Translations under genes and position numbers: made by a program | Notes under the pieces: model-generated | Database searches by the model: none | What the model saw: only the letters and a program-made list of their open reading frames with translations | What the model was told of the DNA's origin: nothing | Shown: in pieces, positions 1 to 13,250 of the stretch | How the letters are laid out: every line of letters begins with the position of its first letter | Position numbering within the stretch: position 1 is the stretch's first letter | Assembly: GCF_963662255.1 (NCBI RefSeq) | Contig: NC_085047.1 | Span: 10,284,347-10,348,346 of the forward strand | Length of the DNA stretch: 64,000 nucleotides | Reading direction: 5' to 3' | Source of the DNA: Cinclus cinclus | Taxonomy: Eukaryota; Chordata; Aves; Passeriformes; Cinclidae

Positions 1-3000
1 AACTGGGGCCAAAATTGACCTGAGAGAATACTTTTAAACTGCCTCTGAACTGTTGGAGCACAGTTCACTTGATTTAGAAAAGAAATTGAATCCCAGGTGA
101 CAGAAGACCTACTACAGATGTTTATATCTTGGAAAAGGGAAAACTTTTTCCTGCAGGCCTGAATCAGTGTTGCTAATTCCTTTCCTCCCATACACCCAGC
201 TACCATAGCAAGCAACACATAGCAGCTTTCTCTCCCACCCAAGGCAGCACTCTCAATGAAAACTGCAGCTGAGATTTACTCTGAGCAAGAAAGACCCCTT
301 CATCTTCAGGAAAGCAAGGTCTGCTGCTCTTTCTTTTAGGAAAACCAAGGCTTTCATCTTAGCTGAAAAAGGAAGGGAAACCTTGGAAAGTGTACTTAAT
401 ATGCAAGAAATTACAGATGGAAAATACTTATTAGATCTTTAGCTCACTCATTTTCCAGTGCAGGATATTCTCTAAGGTAATGTAACAGTGATTTCATTGA
501 AGTTACCACTTAGTCTCACTAGTCAGAGCTTATCATTCCAGGGACTACTGCACTGTCAGGAAAAATTGTTCCCTCAGTCATCTTTTATCAAGTTTAAAGA
601 CACAGATAAGGGTTGAACCACTGTGGCACTACACAACAATGCTAAAAACACAAGGAAGATGTTTTTGATGCTTTTGCTTTTTGAACTGAGCTTTTAACAT
701 GACATAAAAACCTCCCCAGAGCATCCAAAGGCAGGTATAAAATGTCTGGCTTAACACACAGTCTGCTGTAGTCAGTGGTCAAGTTGGATAATATTAATTT
801 AGCTTAAAAACAAGAAGGAAGGAAAAATGAACAAAAGAAGGATTAAGGAAATAATTTTTGCTGTTCACTTTCAAGGTCTCTTTCGTGGTCTGAGGGAGGA
901 GCTTCCCATAAACCTCTTGATTGCTTCATTAAAATTCTCCCTTATAACTCTGAAAACAGCATGGCCACTGACAAAATTGCCTATCATAATGACAAATATT
1001 ATGCCATTTTCCTCCTTCATTTCCTCTTTAATTACTTCCTTTATTTATTTAGATTTCTCTTCTTTCAACCTTACTTTGGCCACCCTTTGATTCTGTTTTT
1101 GTGCAAATCCCTGAAAGTAATGTTCATGTTACTGACTAGAGGGTCTAAAATGCACAGTGGTATGATATTACCCTCCAATAATATATAATTCTCCCCCAAA
1201 AGCACTTCTACTTTTCCAGTTTTCCTCAGCATGATGAACAAACTCAGACACATTTCAAAACCACCAACACTGTGGAATTTGAGTGCTTTTAAAAATCTTT
1301 GCATCACAAGAAGGGACTTTCAGTTGTGTACACCAAGCAAAATGTAGCTTTTCTAGGATTAGATCTTCATCCCCATCAAGACCTTGATGAAGTCCTGACA
1401 TCCCATTTCCACCAAATTTTAAAGGTTACTATGAAACCTTTGAATTGAGCTGGCTACCAAAGTCCACTCCACTAAAAACATTTTTCCACAAATAATGAAT
1501 TTTTCCTTACACATGAAAGTTAAGTGTTGAAATAAATGTATCCCCTTAAGTAGTTGTTCTATTACACAGAAAAATACCCAATCAACCCAAAAATAGGTGG
1601 ATCATGGCATCTCAATAACTTTCCTTGTAGAACTCCTGCATGCAAAAATTGTCACTGAATATAGTTTGAGTGGCCATGCTGTTATTGAAAATTTAGTTTT
1701 CAAATAGTTTAGGACAGTGCTGAAGAATTTTCAGCCAATGAAGGAAGTGTGACATTAGCTCCCAGAAAACAGCCTTTAGTTTGCTGCAGGTGAGGCACAG
1801 CTGGGGCCAGCACAGGCAGATTTTTCTTTCCAGAAAGAGCAGATGCTTTAGGGATACACGCAGCAGTTTGAGTCTGGAGAGAACTCTTTGCCCTCCCCAA
1901 ACAAAACAGAAAGAGTTTTCCTATAAATGCAAAAAAAAGTTGGACATTTCTCAGGGAAAACAGTGCTTGGAATACTATGTTTCATGACTGCATACAGATG
2001 TAATCTCACAGTAAATTTACTATAGGTTAGGAACCCTGTTATGAATTTTGTGGCTTATCTCTAACTTAAAGTATTAATTGTTGGGTTTGGTTTTTATTTT
2101 TTGTTTTTTGCTTTCTGGTTGCATATTGTTATGAGATTTAAATTAATCCATGTATTTTCCCACTTAGATGGAATGGACTTAATTAATTTTGTAGATCAGA
2201 TAGAACAACTGAGTTACATAAGGGGAGAAGCCTGTACAACATCAATCTCAATAAAAGAAACAAACACGAACAAGAAACATTTCATCACTTTGCTGATAAA
2301 TCCTCCTCTCTGCTTCTAATCTTCAGTAAAAACCTGAACAATATAAAAACTGCTTTAGGGTTTCACAAGGCTCATAGTAAAGCAGCACACGGCACTATGG
2401 TGAAACTGATTCATCTTGACCTCCCCTTTCACAGCCACACATGAAGATACATTCCAACAAACCTCCAGTACATACCCATATTTATACTGCATGCTTTCAG
2501 AAGCAAGTGGCAGAGAGGCTAAAATTAGATTAAAACTGATGTTTCAATTACATTTCAAGATTATATGTGATCATATTCTTGAATCTTTTGGCCATTATCT
2601 TACATTAACAGATTTATAGCACTGACATTATTCTTTCAATCACATACCATTTTAGGTACATTAAATCTGAAACATGATCACTGTACCTTTCTTAAGAGAA
2701 GAACAAGAGAAGAGCAAGGGAGGAGCGACTTGTGTAGTATCAGTATAAGTACAAAGTAACTAATTAATGTGTTTATCCATACCTTTCACAAGCAGCTAGA
2801 TATGTATGTCTCCTGATAATAAAAATTTTATTTGGTTCTCCTTTTGGGTTCATTCTCAAGGTGAAATGGCAGGCATCAATTCTGTTGCCTGGGATATCCT
2901 TGGTCCTTTGGGATAGGGGGTTCCTGGGGTCCAGCTCCCCCACACAATAAGCCCTGCACTTCTGCTCAAGTTAAAAACAAAGACCAGAAATAGCAAATCA

Positions 3001-6000
3001 TTCATACAGAACAAAATAAACTGTGATTGCAGACATTTACTACCACTCTCAGCAAAAGCCCAAAACTTTCAGCATGACCCTGGGCTTTTTCCTCACCCTC
3101 TTAGAGCTCCTGAAGCCTGTGGTTGTCACATAGACGCCCTGCAGGCATTGAGCAGATTTTCAACATATCCAGAAACTTCATCCCTCCTCCTGCAGCAAGT
3201 CCTGAAGGAATATTATGAGCCCCTTGCTCAAGAAAAGAGTGACATGAAAAGCATCCATAGGGAAGTGGGGACCAGAGGGGCTACAAGCATCAAATTACTC
3301 CACAGAATAGAAAGTACATGAGTATCAGGGAAACAAAAGTGGAATACAATAACCCACTGTCAAAAATGTCAGAGGAACAAGTGGGCTCAGATAATTTTGT
3401 ATCAGTTTATGTAGGCAACTTGGCAACCTAGAAATACCCAGAAAGCACAAAGGGAATGGGAGTGCTATAAATGCTGCAAATTGGCACATAGTCTCAAGAT
3501 ATACTCACAGTAACTTTTACACAGAGAGCAGCTCTCTAAGATAATTGCAGGCACCACGTTGCCTGATTGCTTCTTGGTCTGTGATAGAGGTAAAAAAGAA
3601 TTCTAGAGCAGAGTAAATGCTCATATGAACTATTGCCAATAACTTCTTCAAAGTCCTACTCCCCTCACTTAGAGACAAAGGGACCTGAGTTTCTATCCAC
3701 TGAAACAGGTTTTCCACAGTGATTGACTCAGGGTTACTCCATTTTTTTCTAAATATATCTGCATACCTTAGGAAAAATACCAAATACACTCATTCCCTAA
3801 CATCAGGACCATAGCTAGGCTGCTATCATCCAACGATCTCCATTTACAAACTTTTCATGGATTCAGGAAAGCATGTAAATGAAATATTTTAAGCTTACAA
3901 CAGGCTGTTTTAGTTTTGCCTATAGATCTTTAGATTGCAACCACACCAGAGACCTAGGAAAGACCATGTGAGAAAATCACAGAAGAAACAAAATACATCT
4001 GGATTAGAAATTTAAAAAAGAACTTACAATCTTTAATAAAAGGAAGTTCTTGAAAGCATGTGTTCTCTCTTGTCTTTGGAAGCTCAGGGTAGAAACCCTA
4101 CTTGAAAGAAAAAAAAATCCCTAAACAAATTAAACAAGAGCAAAAAGAAATAACCTGGATGTTTTCAGGTCAGATTTAAATTCTACTTTTTCCTCAGTGT
4201 TTTGCTCCCAGTAACATGTATGCAAGCATTTAAGTTTGCTCAGAGAACACTGGTTTTGGAAGTATTTGTAGAACCACGTCCTTACCACATCCCACTTATA
4301 AATCACTTCTAAGCACTTTCTGGCATGTAACAGGCAATTGCATCCCAGAATTGCTCTAGTTTGAAAAAAGAAATGCAAGATTAAGATCACAAAATTAATA
4401 AGCATTTTGTACAACAGCATGAATAGCTTTTCCACCATCGCTGCAAATGTTCTACCATGAAAACAGAGCAGGGGAGCACACATCAATCCTTTTGCCAAAG
4501 TCATGCCCAACAGAGAGGGCTGCCTCGAGAAGGGAAACATGACAGATTCTTCCTCATCTCCTGCCAGGAGATGCTTCCTGAACACTTTAATAACATCTAC
4601 ACAGTGAGAAAGAAGGAACAGGCCTACTTTCCAGTTCCTTAAACCCCAAAATCACTTGTCCTCCACAGCATTACTTTAACATCACTCACGGCTGACTGGT
4701 CTCACGTGAAGCTGGCCCTGTGAGACCTGTTTAATTTTTTATCCCTCTCAGCAGCAGAACATTAATGGGTGGCAGGTTTTGGGGAGCAGAATCCTGTTAG
4801 CACACATTAAGGGTGACATGGGGTAGGATGCTGTAATTACCCCACCACAATGCATTTCATAAATTCCACCCACTAAACATTGCATTATCAAGTGGCTCCA
4901 TTAGAGACACAGCCTGTTTGTTGTGTAGTCAAGCTTTGCAAGCTCATAGGGCTATAAAGATACATAAATTTTATTAGAAAAATAGATTATATGTAGGACC
5001 ATGACACCATTTTACAAGCTATGCCATTTAGACCTAAAGTGATAAAATACATCAATGTCATGTATTGCACTTCCATTGTGTAGCAATATTTTTGTCTCTC
5101 TCCCCCTTATATCCTTACTCTCTAATCTGTACAAATCCTATTGAATTCTTCCAATGTCATTTGGATTGCTTGATCTTAAACTTATTTTATGACATAAGCA
5201 AATTTATATTCTGCTTTTCATCCCCTCTTATGAGTTGCTTGTAAGAAATGATTGTGGTGCTAAAACTAAGCCTTGCAGATCAGACCTTAGTGTTTTCTCT
5301 TATTTAAGGATGATTCATTAATTTTTGCCAAGGACCTTTTCTTTGTTTCCTTTTTTTTTTTCACTTTAATCATAACATGGCTTCACTGCATCTTCCTTTT
5401 AAGCACCACTAAGGATTCATTGGAAAAACATTAATACTTTCATCTGCAAACTCTGAAATACAATGGAAATTAAAAAGTTTTTTTTTGTTGGTTTTTTTTT
5501 TTGTGGGAATACTGATAGTCTCACATTTCTGAACTTTTCCATCCCAAACAATTTTAAGAGCATCAAAAATACTACAGCCAACTGTTGCAAAGCTGACAGC
5601 TAATGCAAAATTACTTATCAAGGTTTAAAAGAAATTTTTAAAAAATCACTTAAATAAATCTTATTTTAGGCAGAATTTAATTGGAACAGCACGGACTTCA
5701 TAAAGTTTTATTATTGCACCTCCCCTATGCAGTCTGAAAGTTTTATTATCCTCTTTTTACACTTAACAGCAAATGAACATTTCTAACTTTACTATTTTAG
5801 AAGATGACACAGCTTTCACCTAAATTTTTTACTGACACTTGGTGAACCTTTCTTTGCTGGCTACAAAAATCCCTTTAATTTAGGCATTTTCACGTGCTGC
5901 ACTGATGGCAATGAAAGCAGTATTTGAACAGTCATAAATACAATAGGAAGCTGGAAAACTAGACCAGTTCCCATGCCAGGTTCTAGGACAGAGGGAAAGT

Positions 6001-6028
6001 AATCAGAGATGGAAAGAGTATGCACTGA
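1..6028. other. Gene-free AT-rich sequence
   Basis: No gene, RNA or named repeat is recognised. Open frames are short and overlap on both strands. The longest, about 150 codons on the minus strand at 4130-4585, has no recognisable domain. T-rich runs occur near 5351-5361 and 5479-5503. A slightly higher-GC patch at 2870-2960 and another at 3090-3290 could be old, unrecognisable repeats, but nothing supports a family. The stretch is consistent with intergenic or intronic vertebrate DNA. Confidence 0.6.
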
Positions 6029-6293
6029 CAGGACAAAGGGGAATTGCTTCAAACTGAGAGTAGGTTTAGACTGGATATTAGGAAGAAATTCTTCACTTTA
6101 ATGATGGTGAGGCCCTGGAACAGGTTGCCCAGAGAAGCTGTGTCTGCCCCATCCCCAGAAGTGTTCAAGGCCAGGTTGGATGGGGCTCTGAGCAACCTGG
6201 TCCAGTGGAAGGTGTCCCTGTCCATGGCAGGGGGTTGGAACAAGGTGATGGTTAAGGACCCTTCCAACCCAAAATATTTTATGATTCTATGAA
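6029..6293 (+). mobile_element. CR1 LINE 3' end, 5'-truncated
   Basis: This is a CR1 retrotransposon tail in sense orientation. It contains the hallmark block 'ggttgcccagagaagctgtg' at about 6123-6142, which encodes the last part of the ORF2 reverse transcriptase polyprotein. The 3' untranslated part follows, with a 'caacctggtccagtgg' block and the terminal 'cccttccaaccc' block. It ends in the octamer-like tail 'atgattctatga'. Full-length CR1 is several kb, so this is a typical dead-on-arrival copy of about 265 bp. The reading frame still looks partly intact (a Met-to-stop frame spans 6044-6292), but it is only a relic of the ORF2 C terminus and encodes nothing functional. The 5' boundary is approximate. 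Confidence 0.93.
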
Positions 6294-6483
6294 AAGTTAA
6301 GAGTGTTTGTAGCTATCCACAGGTACTCAGATGACATGAGACTGGTTGGCTATTCCACAGTTATAAGTACCACAACAAAGAAAGCCCCAAACTCTCTTCC
6401 CTGGACACTGAGGAACTCTCACCCAATCATATTTTGTTTTTGTGGTTAACTTCATTGCTTCACCCCATATGGCCAAAATAATG

Positions 6484-6499
6484 AAAAAAAAAAAAAAAA
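6484..6499. repeat. Poly(A) run, 16 bp
   Basis: Uninterrupted A homopolymer after 'atg'. It is not attached to a recognisable retroelement, although a CR1 fragment ends about 190 bp upstream. Confidence 0.9.
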
Positions 6500-7531
6500 G
6501 GCATTCTCAGGGAAGCTTTCATCCAAGCTTGTTCCTCTCAATTCCCCATGATTTTCAGGTTAGTTTTCTGCTTCCCCAAATAAGGCTAAATGTGCTACCA
6601 ATGGTCTACCTCAATGCCACCACTCCTGTGCAAGATGCCCTCTCTTTACCAGTGTCACTACCACACTATTGGTCGGGTCCTGTGCCAGCTGTGTTCCTGT
6701 GGAACAGGAATATGTGCCTCTCTGGTATGTGTGCACACATATGTCCATGTTACACTTTTAATGTTACATTAAACTGAGACAGCTGATGGCAATTTAGTGA
6801 GAATTGCTTTAATTAAATTAGTGCAGAAGTAAGAACGTGCTCCTAGGCACAACTTAAATGGAAAAGGATGAGATTAGTATGTTTACAGAAAAAAAAAGGT
6901 GAAATATACATTTAACATTTTTATATCCTATTTCGTGCAGTCAAAGAAGATCTCAGCCCCCACACACAACACACACAGCAATTTAAAGACCATTCTGTTA
7001 ATGGTTGTGCTTATCTGGCACTCCTTTTCTTTCTTATCTCTCAGAGAGAAGGATTTTCCAGAAAGACAAAGCTGATGGGCTGCTGTTTGTATGGAGCAGT
7101 ATTCTGTGCTGAATGGACACTGACCTGCCAGACCCTTTAGGGAATGCTCTAACTGAAACTGAGAGGCTCCAACTGGCAGCACAGCAAGGCAAATCCCTTA
7201 TTGAAAACAGCCGGGATTTTACCAGAAGAGAGAGTACCACCTTCAGAGCCCTGGAGGACAGTGGTTCCAACACAGGTGGTATTTTCCCTGTCTTACAGCT
7301 CCATGGAAATCAACAGCGCTGCACTGAACATGACTAAGCTGTCTTGGTGGGATGCCTTTTCAGTTTCTTTTAGTACACACAAAGAGAAATTTTGTTAGGC
7401 AATGCTAATAATAAGATGAAATTGCCATGTCTGAGTGAACATCAGCATGTAGTTACAAAGGTGCACCTATTTTGACCTCAGCTGTCATGTTGCACATGGT
7501 ACTCTTTATGACAAATTGCCTTCAATCTTTT

Positions 7532-7552
7532 CCCCCCCCCCTTTTTTTTTTT
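7532..7552. repeat. C-then-T homopyrimidine tract
   Basis: A run of C's flows directly into a longer run of T's and then a short ccttcc tail. The tract is purely pyrimidine on the plus strand and is simple low-complexity sequence. The ends are approximate. Confidence 0.85.
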
Positions 7553-8882
7553 CCTTCCTGCTGTGGAGTGTTTTTTATTCATTACTGGTGGCAGGCTTGT
7601 CCTCATTTTATTTTTTTCCTCCTGCTGAGGTGCAGTAAAATAAATTAGTTTAATACATTTTATAAAGGTAGTTGGTTTAATTTTCCCTTTGGTACATCTG
7701 ATGATACAACTACTCTAATAAATCAGTATTAAGATAGTTCGGTTTAAATGTTTTGTGATTTTCTACCTGCTGTGGAAGATGCCAAGTACTTTAATCAAAC
7801 ATTTTTAGAAGTGCTGGAATAAATTTCTTTCCCCCTCATATTGCTGCCCTGAAGATACACATTTGGCACACTAAGGATTTATTTCTTGAAAATATGAAGC
7901 AGCAGTGTAGCCCGGTTGGTTTGATTGCTTTGATTCTAAACTGTTCTGAGCTTAGAAATAAATTTCAGCTGGGAAATACAGTCATTCTCTCAGAAACAGA
8001 GCTTTTCATTTCAGAATAGCTGTATCTAGGTCTAGTTATTATTTTTGTAAGGGTTTTGCTGTTTTTACCTGTTGGAATGTTATATACATCGAGAACAGTA
8101 AAAGCCTGACACAAAGAAGTATACAGAACACCAAGTCCTGTTTCAATGGGGATTTACATGCTCAGAGCAGAAAGGCAAGGAATTCAGGCCTGAAAGCTTT
8201 CCAGGTGTTCAGGCAAAGTCTCTTAGTCAAGCAGCTCCATGTGGCACCTGCTCAGTCACCACTCAGAAACACCCAGAGCAAGCAATGCTTCCAGTAACAG
8301 GTCAAGTAACAAAACAAAGATACCAATCTGGGATAAATAGTGGCAGCTTCTTGACTCTAATGCAGCTATGAACAATTAATTTCCATGCATATTTGTCCTG
8401 CAGAGAGAAGCAAGGGTACAACAAGTATCCTACACAGAAATTAATGACCTTTGTAAAGTAACACAGAAGTATTTTCAAAATACTGTAAGAAGAACAGAGA
8501 AAGAGAAAAAGTTATGGTCTTCTTGAATATTTTTTATCTTGAGTCTTTAGATTTGTGTACATCAGAATAAAATACACAAAGGCTGTGTGCCTCCTTCTGA
8601 CTAAACAGCAGTGTGCTTTGTGTCACTTAATGGCCTCATTACTGTTCTTTCTGTGGTGGAAATAAAGCCATTCATGTGGAAACACAGGTAGTAGGGAAGC
8701 TGAGGTATATAATATTTATGCCCAGGCTGATCTACAGACAAGATGCCCTAGTGATAAACTAACAGATGTTGGCAGTCTGCACCCATGCTCCACCAGCATA
8801 TAAAATTTAAAATCTGTGACAAAGGAATCCAGGAAGAACTGGAACCAAGCAGAGAAAAAGGAGATCTAGCATAAAAGAATAC

Positions 8883-8983
8883 ACAAAACCCCAAAAAACA
8901 GCAACAGCAAAAAACCCAACCCAAACCAAACCAAACAAACAAACAAAAAAAAACCCCAAACCAACAACAACAACAAAAATCCA
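8883..8983. repeat. A/C-only low-complexity tract
   Basis: About 100 bp are composed almost entirely of A and C on the plus strand. It contains short aac, aaacc and aaac repeat blocks, including (caac)-like and (aaac)-like units, plus a nine-A run. The strand asymmetry produces long apparent hydrophobic open frames (Phe/Val/Cys/Gly) on the minus strand, which are artefacts. Confidence 0.85.
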
Positions 8984-9478
8984 TTTCAATTCTGTCACCT
9001 TTTTCCAATATTGTAGGATAATGTAAAATATTAGATGAGACTATGAGCCAAAAGTCTAGTAGACAAACCCTGGCATGAAAACTTTCCTGAGAAAACAGTA
9101 GGAAAAAGTTTAATCATGTGTCTTAGCATAATAATCCATCAAGTTACTCTTTGTTTGGATCCCATTCCAACAATTAAGTCTATGACACTTGAATATATTT
9201 ACAGCTGGATGATAGCTATTTAGAGATCCAAACTATCCAAACCATAAATTAATTGGGATGCAGTCTGAGGTACAAGGTGTAGCAGCAATTATCTACATCA
9301 CCAGAGTTCAGTTGTCCTGTTTCTGTCAACACCACTTTTTTTCCCCCCCTGTAAATAATGATGCAATTAAACAAAACATGCAAAATCATCATGAAATACT
9401 CAAACCTAGATAGTGATAAATATTATTCACACACAACCATGCAAACATTATGGGCTGATTCCAAGTGTAGCCTAAACT

Positions 9479-9562
9479 CTCTTTATTTAATAATTTTATG
9501 ACAGCCATGTTTATTTATAAGAAATAAATAATGCCAGACGTGTGTGCAAACATGCAAATGTC
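9479..9562. promoter_or_regulatory. Candidate regulatory patch (HOX/MEIS-like and octamer motifs)
   Basis: An 80-bp AT-rich patch carries TTTTATGACAG at 9494-9504. This joins a posterior-HOX-type TTTATGAC to a MEIS-type TGACAG. An exact POU octamer, ATGCAAAT, lies at 9552-9559. Between them is a 7-bp inverted repeat, tttattt/aaataaa, at 9510-9528. Motif density alone is weak evidence in AT-rich DNA, so enhancer function is inference. Confidence 0.15.
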
Positions 9563-9819
9563 ATATTCTTAAGCACTTGTTTTAAATTCTGACTGAAAAA
9601 GGTATCCCATCCCAAATGATTTAGTAGAGAATAATGACTTACGTTGATAATGGCAGTTACTTTTGTTTCTTTCAGAGAAGTAGAAGGTACTTATTTCCTG
9701 AACATGATTTCTTTTCCCTGCTAACAATCTCCTGAGACATTTCTCTGCTGCCAGTACCAAAAAGTCATAAAGTTGAAAAGTACATTCCAGATTTTTCTAT
9801 GCCATCTGTCACACAGCCC

Positions 9820-10090
9820 CTGTTCTTGGCCACCCCTCAGTGTCATGACAAACCTGTAGCACTGATATTTTGTAAGAAACTGAACACCCACTCTGTGCTG
9901 TCAATATTTTTAGTCTCTTTGGCTTTCCAAGGGTGAGCATTTGGCCCGTCCCTGCTGGATCTTCACTGGGGACATCCCTGAGCAGCCCCCAGTGGGATTC
10001 TCCTGGGATGGGCAGGCCCTGTTGCACAGTGGGAGCTGGTTCAGTCTCCTGTAGGATGGTCTGGCACAGACTGCTGTGGTTTCAAAACTC
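9820..10090. other. GC-richer unassigned patch
   Basis: About 270 bp are clearly richer in G and C than the flanks. An 8-bp inverted repeat, cactgggg/ccccagtg, lies at 9964-9971 and 9987-9994. Frames are open on both strands for only 60-70 codons, without a recognisable protein or splice-bounded exon. It could be an old repeat, an untranslated exon or chance composition. I cannot assign it. Confidence 0.4.
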
Positions 10091-10805
10091 TATGGCATTT
10101 GTGTACAGGGAAGAGAATTGAAAACTGTTAACATAAGCAAGGGAGGATAAGTGCCATTATACTCAATTAATAGTGGATAAATATAATTTGTTATCATTAC
10201 GTTTAACTCTAACAAAAACACGTCAACAAAGCAGATGAGTTTTTTTAGCAGCAACACGTGCTGTCTCCAGCTACAGTTGCACCTCTGATGCTTCAACTCT
10301 TCGCCTTCTTCCCGTTTCATTCTCCCCTCTACCACTACTGTGCAGTAAGGGAAAATAAATTGCTTTCTGGCTTCTACAGGTGACCAAAAGAGGCCTCTGA
10401 GGCATGTAATTAATGTAATCCATTAATGGCACAAAAACAGCACTGCAGATGAGGTCTGGCTTCCCCCAAAGCAGTCAGATTGCCAGTAGTTGCTAAGAGC
10501 AATGGAAAGGTAAAAATCCCATGCAACAAATTCCATCCATCTTCACCAAGTACTCACCACTTCCACAGATGAAACAAATAGACCCGAGTCAGAAATTTAG
10601 CATGTGTGATAATAACTGCATTGGAAAAAAGGCTATGATAATGTCCAGATGGTTGGGGGGATAATACATTAAAATGCCAGTGTATAAAGCAATTATTTTC
10701 TCCTTACATTACTTTTCAAAGCACTCTATTTTTCAGCTGTTTTTTTCCATAAGTTATCCTATTTCTCTGAATTAAAATTAGCTTATCCCTAGGCTTTAGC
10801 TATGA

Positions 10806-10908
10806 CTCGATGGATGGACTGAAGTGTAGTTTTAAAACGCATAAACAATTTTAAAAGAAAGGTCGTCTGGGAAACCGACATCTAGGGTACCCTGCTCTGA
10901 AGATCCGA
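10806..10908. promoter_or_regulatory. Candidate conserved element with retained CpGs
   Basis: Five CpG dinucleotides fall in about 100 bp (near 10808, 10839, 10864, 10876 and 10906), inside a region where CpG is otherwise scarce. A perfect 10-bp palindrome, agggtaccct, lies at 10884-10893. Retained CpGs in AT-rich DNA are sometimes seen in constrained non-coding elements. No function can be read directly. Confidence 0.15.
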
Positions 10909-12783
10909 CAGCTCAGTTTTCCTTTAGTGAATTCAGCAAGAAGGGTTGATTATGTTTTTCTAATCTGTTCTTTTCTCTAAAGACAGTCAAGCTCTTTTTT
11001 AGATTAGTGTTTCAACATAGAACAAAATTACCTTAGTGAACAACAGAAAATATACAAATTAATTTGTATTAGGAAACCTTTGGACACCATAGTAATTAAT
11101 TTTTTTTTCCTTATGTGCAAGTGCGGAACCAAATCTAAAGTAGTCTTATTCACCCCAGATTTTAAAAATAAGGTGCTTATTTGGCACATATGACAGTGTG
11201 CTGTTATTCACTCTTCATTCTCTATTCTGTCATTCCAACTAGCATCACAGAGGAAAGAAAATAATTTGAAATTAAGAAGATTTTTAGGTATTTCAAAACA
11301 CAATTTAGCTCAATTTTTATCTACAGTAGTGGTTGAACCAGAAAAGTGGAAAGGAATCTAAACCGTAAAGTTTATCACTCATTCTTTTTACTCAAGACTC
11401 CAAGGTCACAGTTAGCTTATGACAACCAGGTAAACTTATATAAACATAATTATAAATTCAGGTCCAGTTTCAAATATAGGTCATATTGTGGTATCAGTTT
11501 GTGCAAATATTTATAGCACAACATCTTTTTCATGCAGGAAAACGGCCAACTTTATCATCTGCCTTCTCAATGCACTGGAAATAATTACATTAAATACATC
11601 AAAGTCCCTAGGAGAACACTAGAAAATCCATCTAGTGGTTTTTGTGCACACTTCAGGAGTGTTTTGAGCACAGATCAGTGACCATTTACTTAAGTACCAT
11701 TTTTGGGGGATGCACAAAGTTAGCATCTAAACCAGCAATGGTATGATTGCTCATAAAGTGGTTAAACAAATAATGAAACATAATACATAAGGCAAGGCAA
11801 TTTGTTGGGTTTTATAAGCATCTAGTTTTGTTATTCATTACACCAATGAATATATAGTTTATTTTTTCAGTCTCTTTTCCTGGCAGGATTAGTGTTCAGC
11901 AAGAAGAAGCTTATCAAGAGTCTCAGAGGATGGCTGTCAGACAAGATATTTTCAGTCTTCTTATGCAGTAATCACCTTCCCAATTCCTCACCGTTTCTGA
12001 CACAGAAAATATTTACTCAGATAAGGTTTGCTACTGCAGAGGCAGTAAAAGAGCTCACAAAAAGTTACTGATTTTCTCAGCACAGTAACTCTACAATGTA
12101 AATGTTCATCTTTTATTCATTCGTTTTTAAGCAACCTCATCCACAACCCCATAATTTCTCTACCTGGGTGTTTCCTATCTACCTGGGCATTTGCATTTTC
12201 CCTTGGATTATAACCTAAGTAAGGCCCTTGACTGTGACAGGGTTGCACAGGTTATGAATCAGAGGCTGGTGCAATTTGTGGATTTGCTTCCTTCCAGTGC
12301 AGCTGAGGCTGCTTAACCCAGGCAGGCACATCTCTACATTTCCCTTCCTTCAGTTTCTCTCTGCCCCAGGCAGAAACAAACTGAAGATGAATTCCCTGTT
12401 TAACATACAGAGATAGGGAAATTTGCTGCTAATTACAGTGGTTACAATTCCTAATGGGTAGGAGGGGGGGGTCTCCTGAGACCACCCCATTCCACAGGCA
12501 ATTCCCTTAGGTTGTTAAGTTTTCCTGCTCTTTTTCAGAATATTTCTTAACAAAATTACCAGCAGCCCTTATCAAGCTGATATTGTAATTACTTTTGGGA
12601 AACAAATGGTATCTGAGGAAAAAGAAAACCACACTTCCATGCTTAATTTAGTAATGGGAAATTTAGAGAGAGAGAGAGCTCTTAATAAATTCTCATCTCT
12701 TTCACAAATGGGATGAAATAGGCCACTAAAAGCTTCATTTGGGAGGTTAATATTAACAAGCAGAACTGTGACCTTAAAAAAGT

Positions 12784-12806
12784 AAAAAAAAAAAAAAAAA
12801 AAAAAA
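12784..12806. repeat. Poly(A) run, 23 bp
   Basis: Uninterrupted A homopolymer of 23 bases. No retroelement body is recognised upstream. It is likely to be length-variable between individuals. Confidence 0.93.
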
Positions 12807-13224
12807 GCCTTTAGTCTGTAAGTCCTGGAAGAGTTTGACCATTCACAGGAATCTGGGGAAGAAAATATGCTCACCTGTCCACTTCCGACATTTCACTGCA
12901 TCACCAGCCTTTCCCTCTCTTTGCAGAAGTAAAAGACTTCTCTTTTCTTGTAGATGTTCCCATTCTGACTGAAAAGCCTTTACAGATGATGAATAAAAAA
13001 CCCCAGTTTGAACTCCTGGCCTAACCTTGCCCTCTCTCTTCTCATGTATGCGGTAGTGAGTGTGGGGAATTAATTCTTTGTTTTCTTACAAGCCTGGACA
13101 ACACTTAATGAGGAAAACTGTAAGAATCAAGCCTACAAGCAAGAAAGGCAGGATCCCAGTCCAAAGCATAACAGAACAGTTCTGTCTGTCCACACATCCT
13201 TGGAATAGAAACCTTACAGATCTT

Positions 13225-13250
13225 CCCTTTCCTTCCTTCCTTCCTTCCTT
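13225..13250. repeat. (CCTT)n microsatellite
   Basis: There are five perfect CCTT units at 13231-13250, with a partial, slightly degenerate unit upstream. The tract is pure pyrimidine on the plus strand. Confidence 0.92.

Larger units (their letters stand above)
6294..13000. other. Gene-free sequence with simple repeats and a GC-richer patch
   Basis: No gene is recognised. The stretch contains an A run, a C-then-T tract, an A/C-rich low-complexity tract, a motif-dense AT patch near 9.5 kb and a GC-richer patch at about 9820-10090. It also has a CpG-retaining patch near 10.85 kb and a 23-A run, each listed separately. A short palindrome, ggtctc-ct-gagacc, lies at 12470-12483 directly after a G run. 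The remainder shows nothing beyond background. Confidence 0.6.

Noticed and set aside
2870..3290. GC-richer segment considered as a solo LTR or endogenous retrovirus remnant
   Set aside because: No terminal repeats, primer binding site, polypurine tract or gag/pol-like frame can be seen.
4130..4585. Longest open frame, 151 codons on the minus strand
   Set aside because: No recognisable domain. The composition is rich in Phe, Leu and Cys as expected from AT-rich DNA. There is no splice context or promoter signal. A frame of this length is expected by chance in 64 kb.
6044..6292. Apparent 82-codon gene
   Set aside because: It is the C-terminal relic of CR1 ORF2 running into the CR1 3' untranslated region, so it is annotated as mobile element only.
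8748..9008. Hydrophobic minus-strand frames resembling membrane proteins
   Set aside because: They are produced by the A/C-only low-complexity tract.
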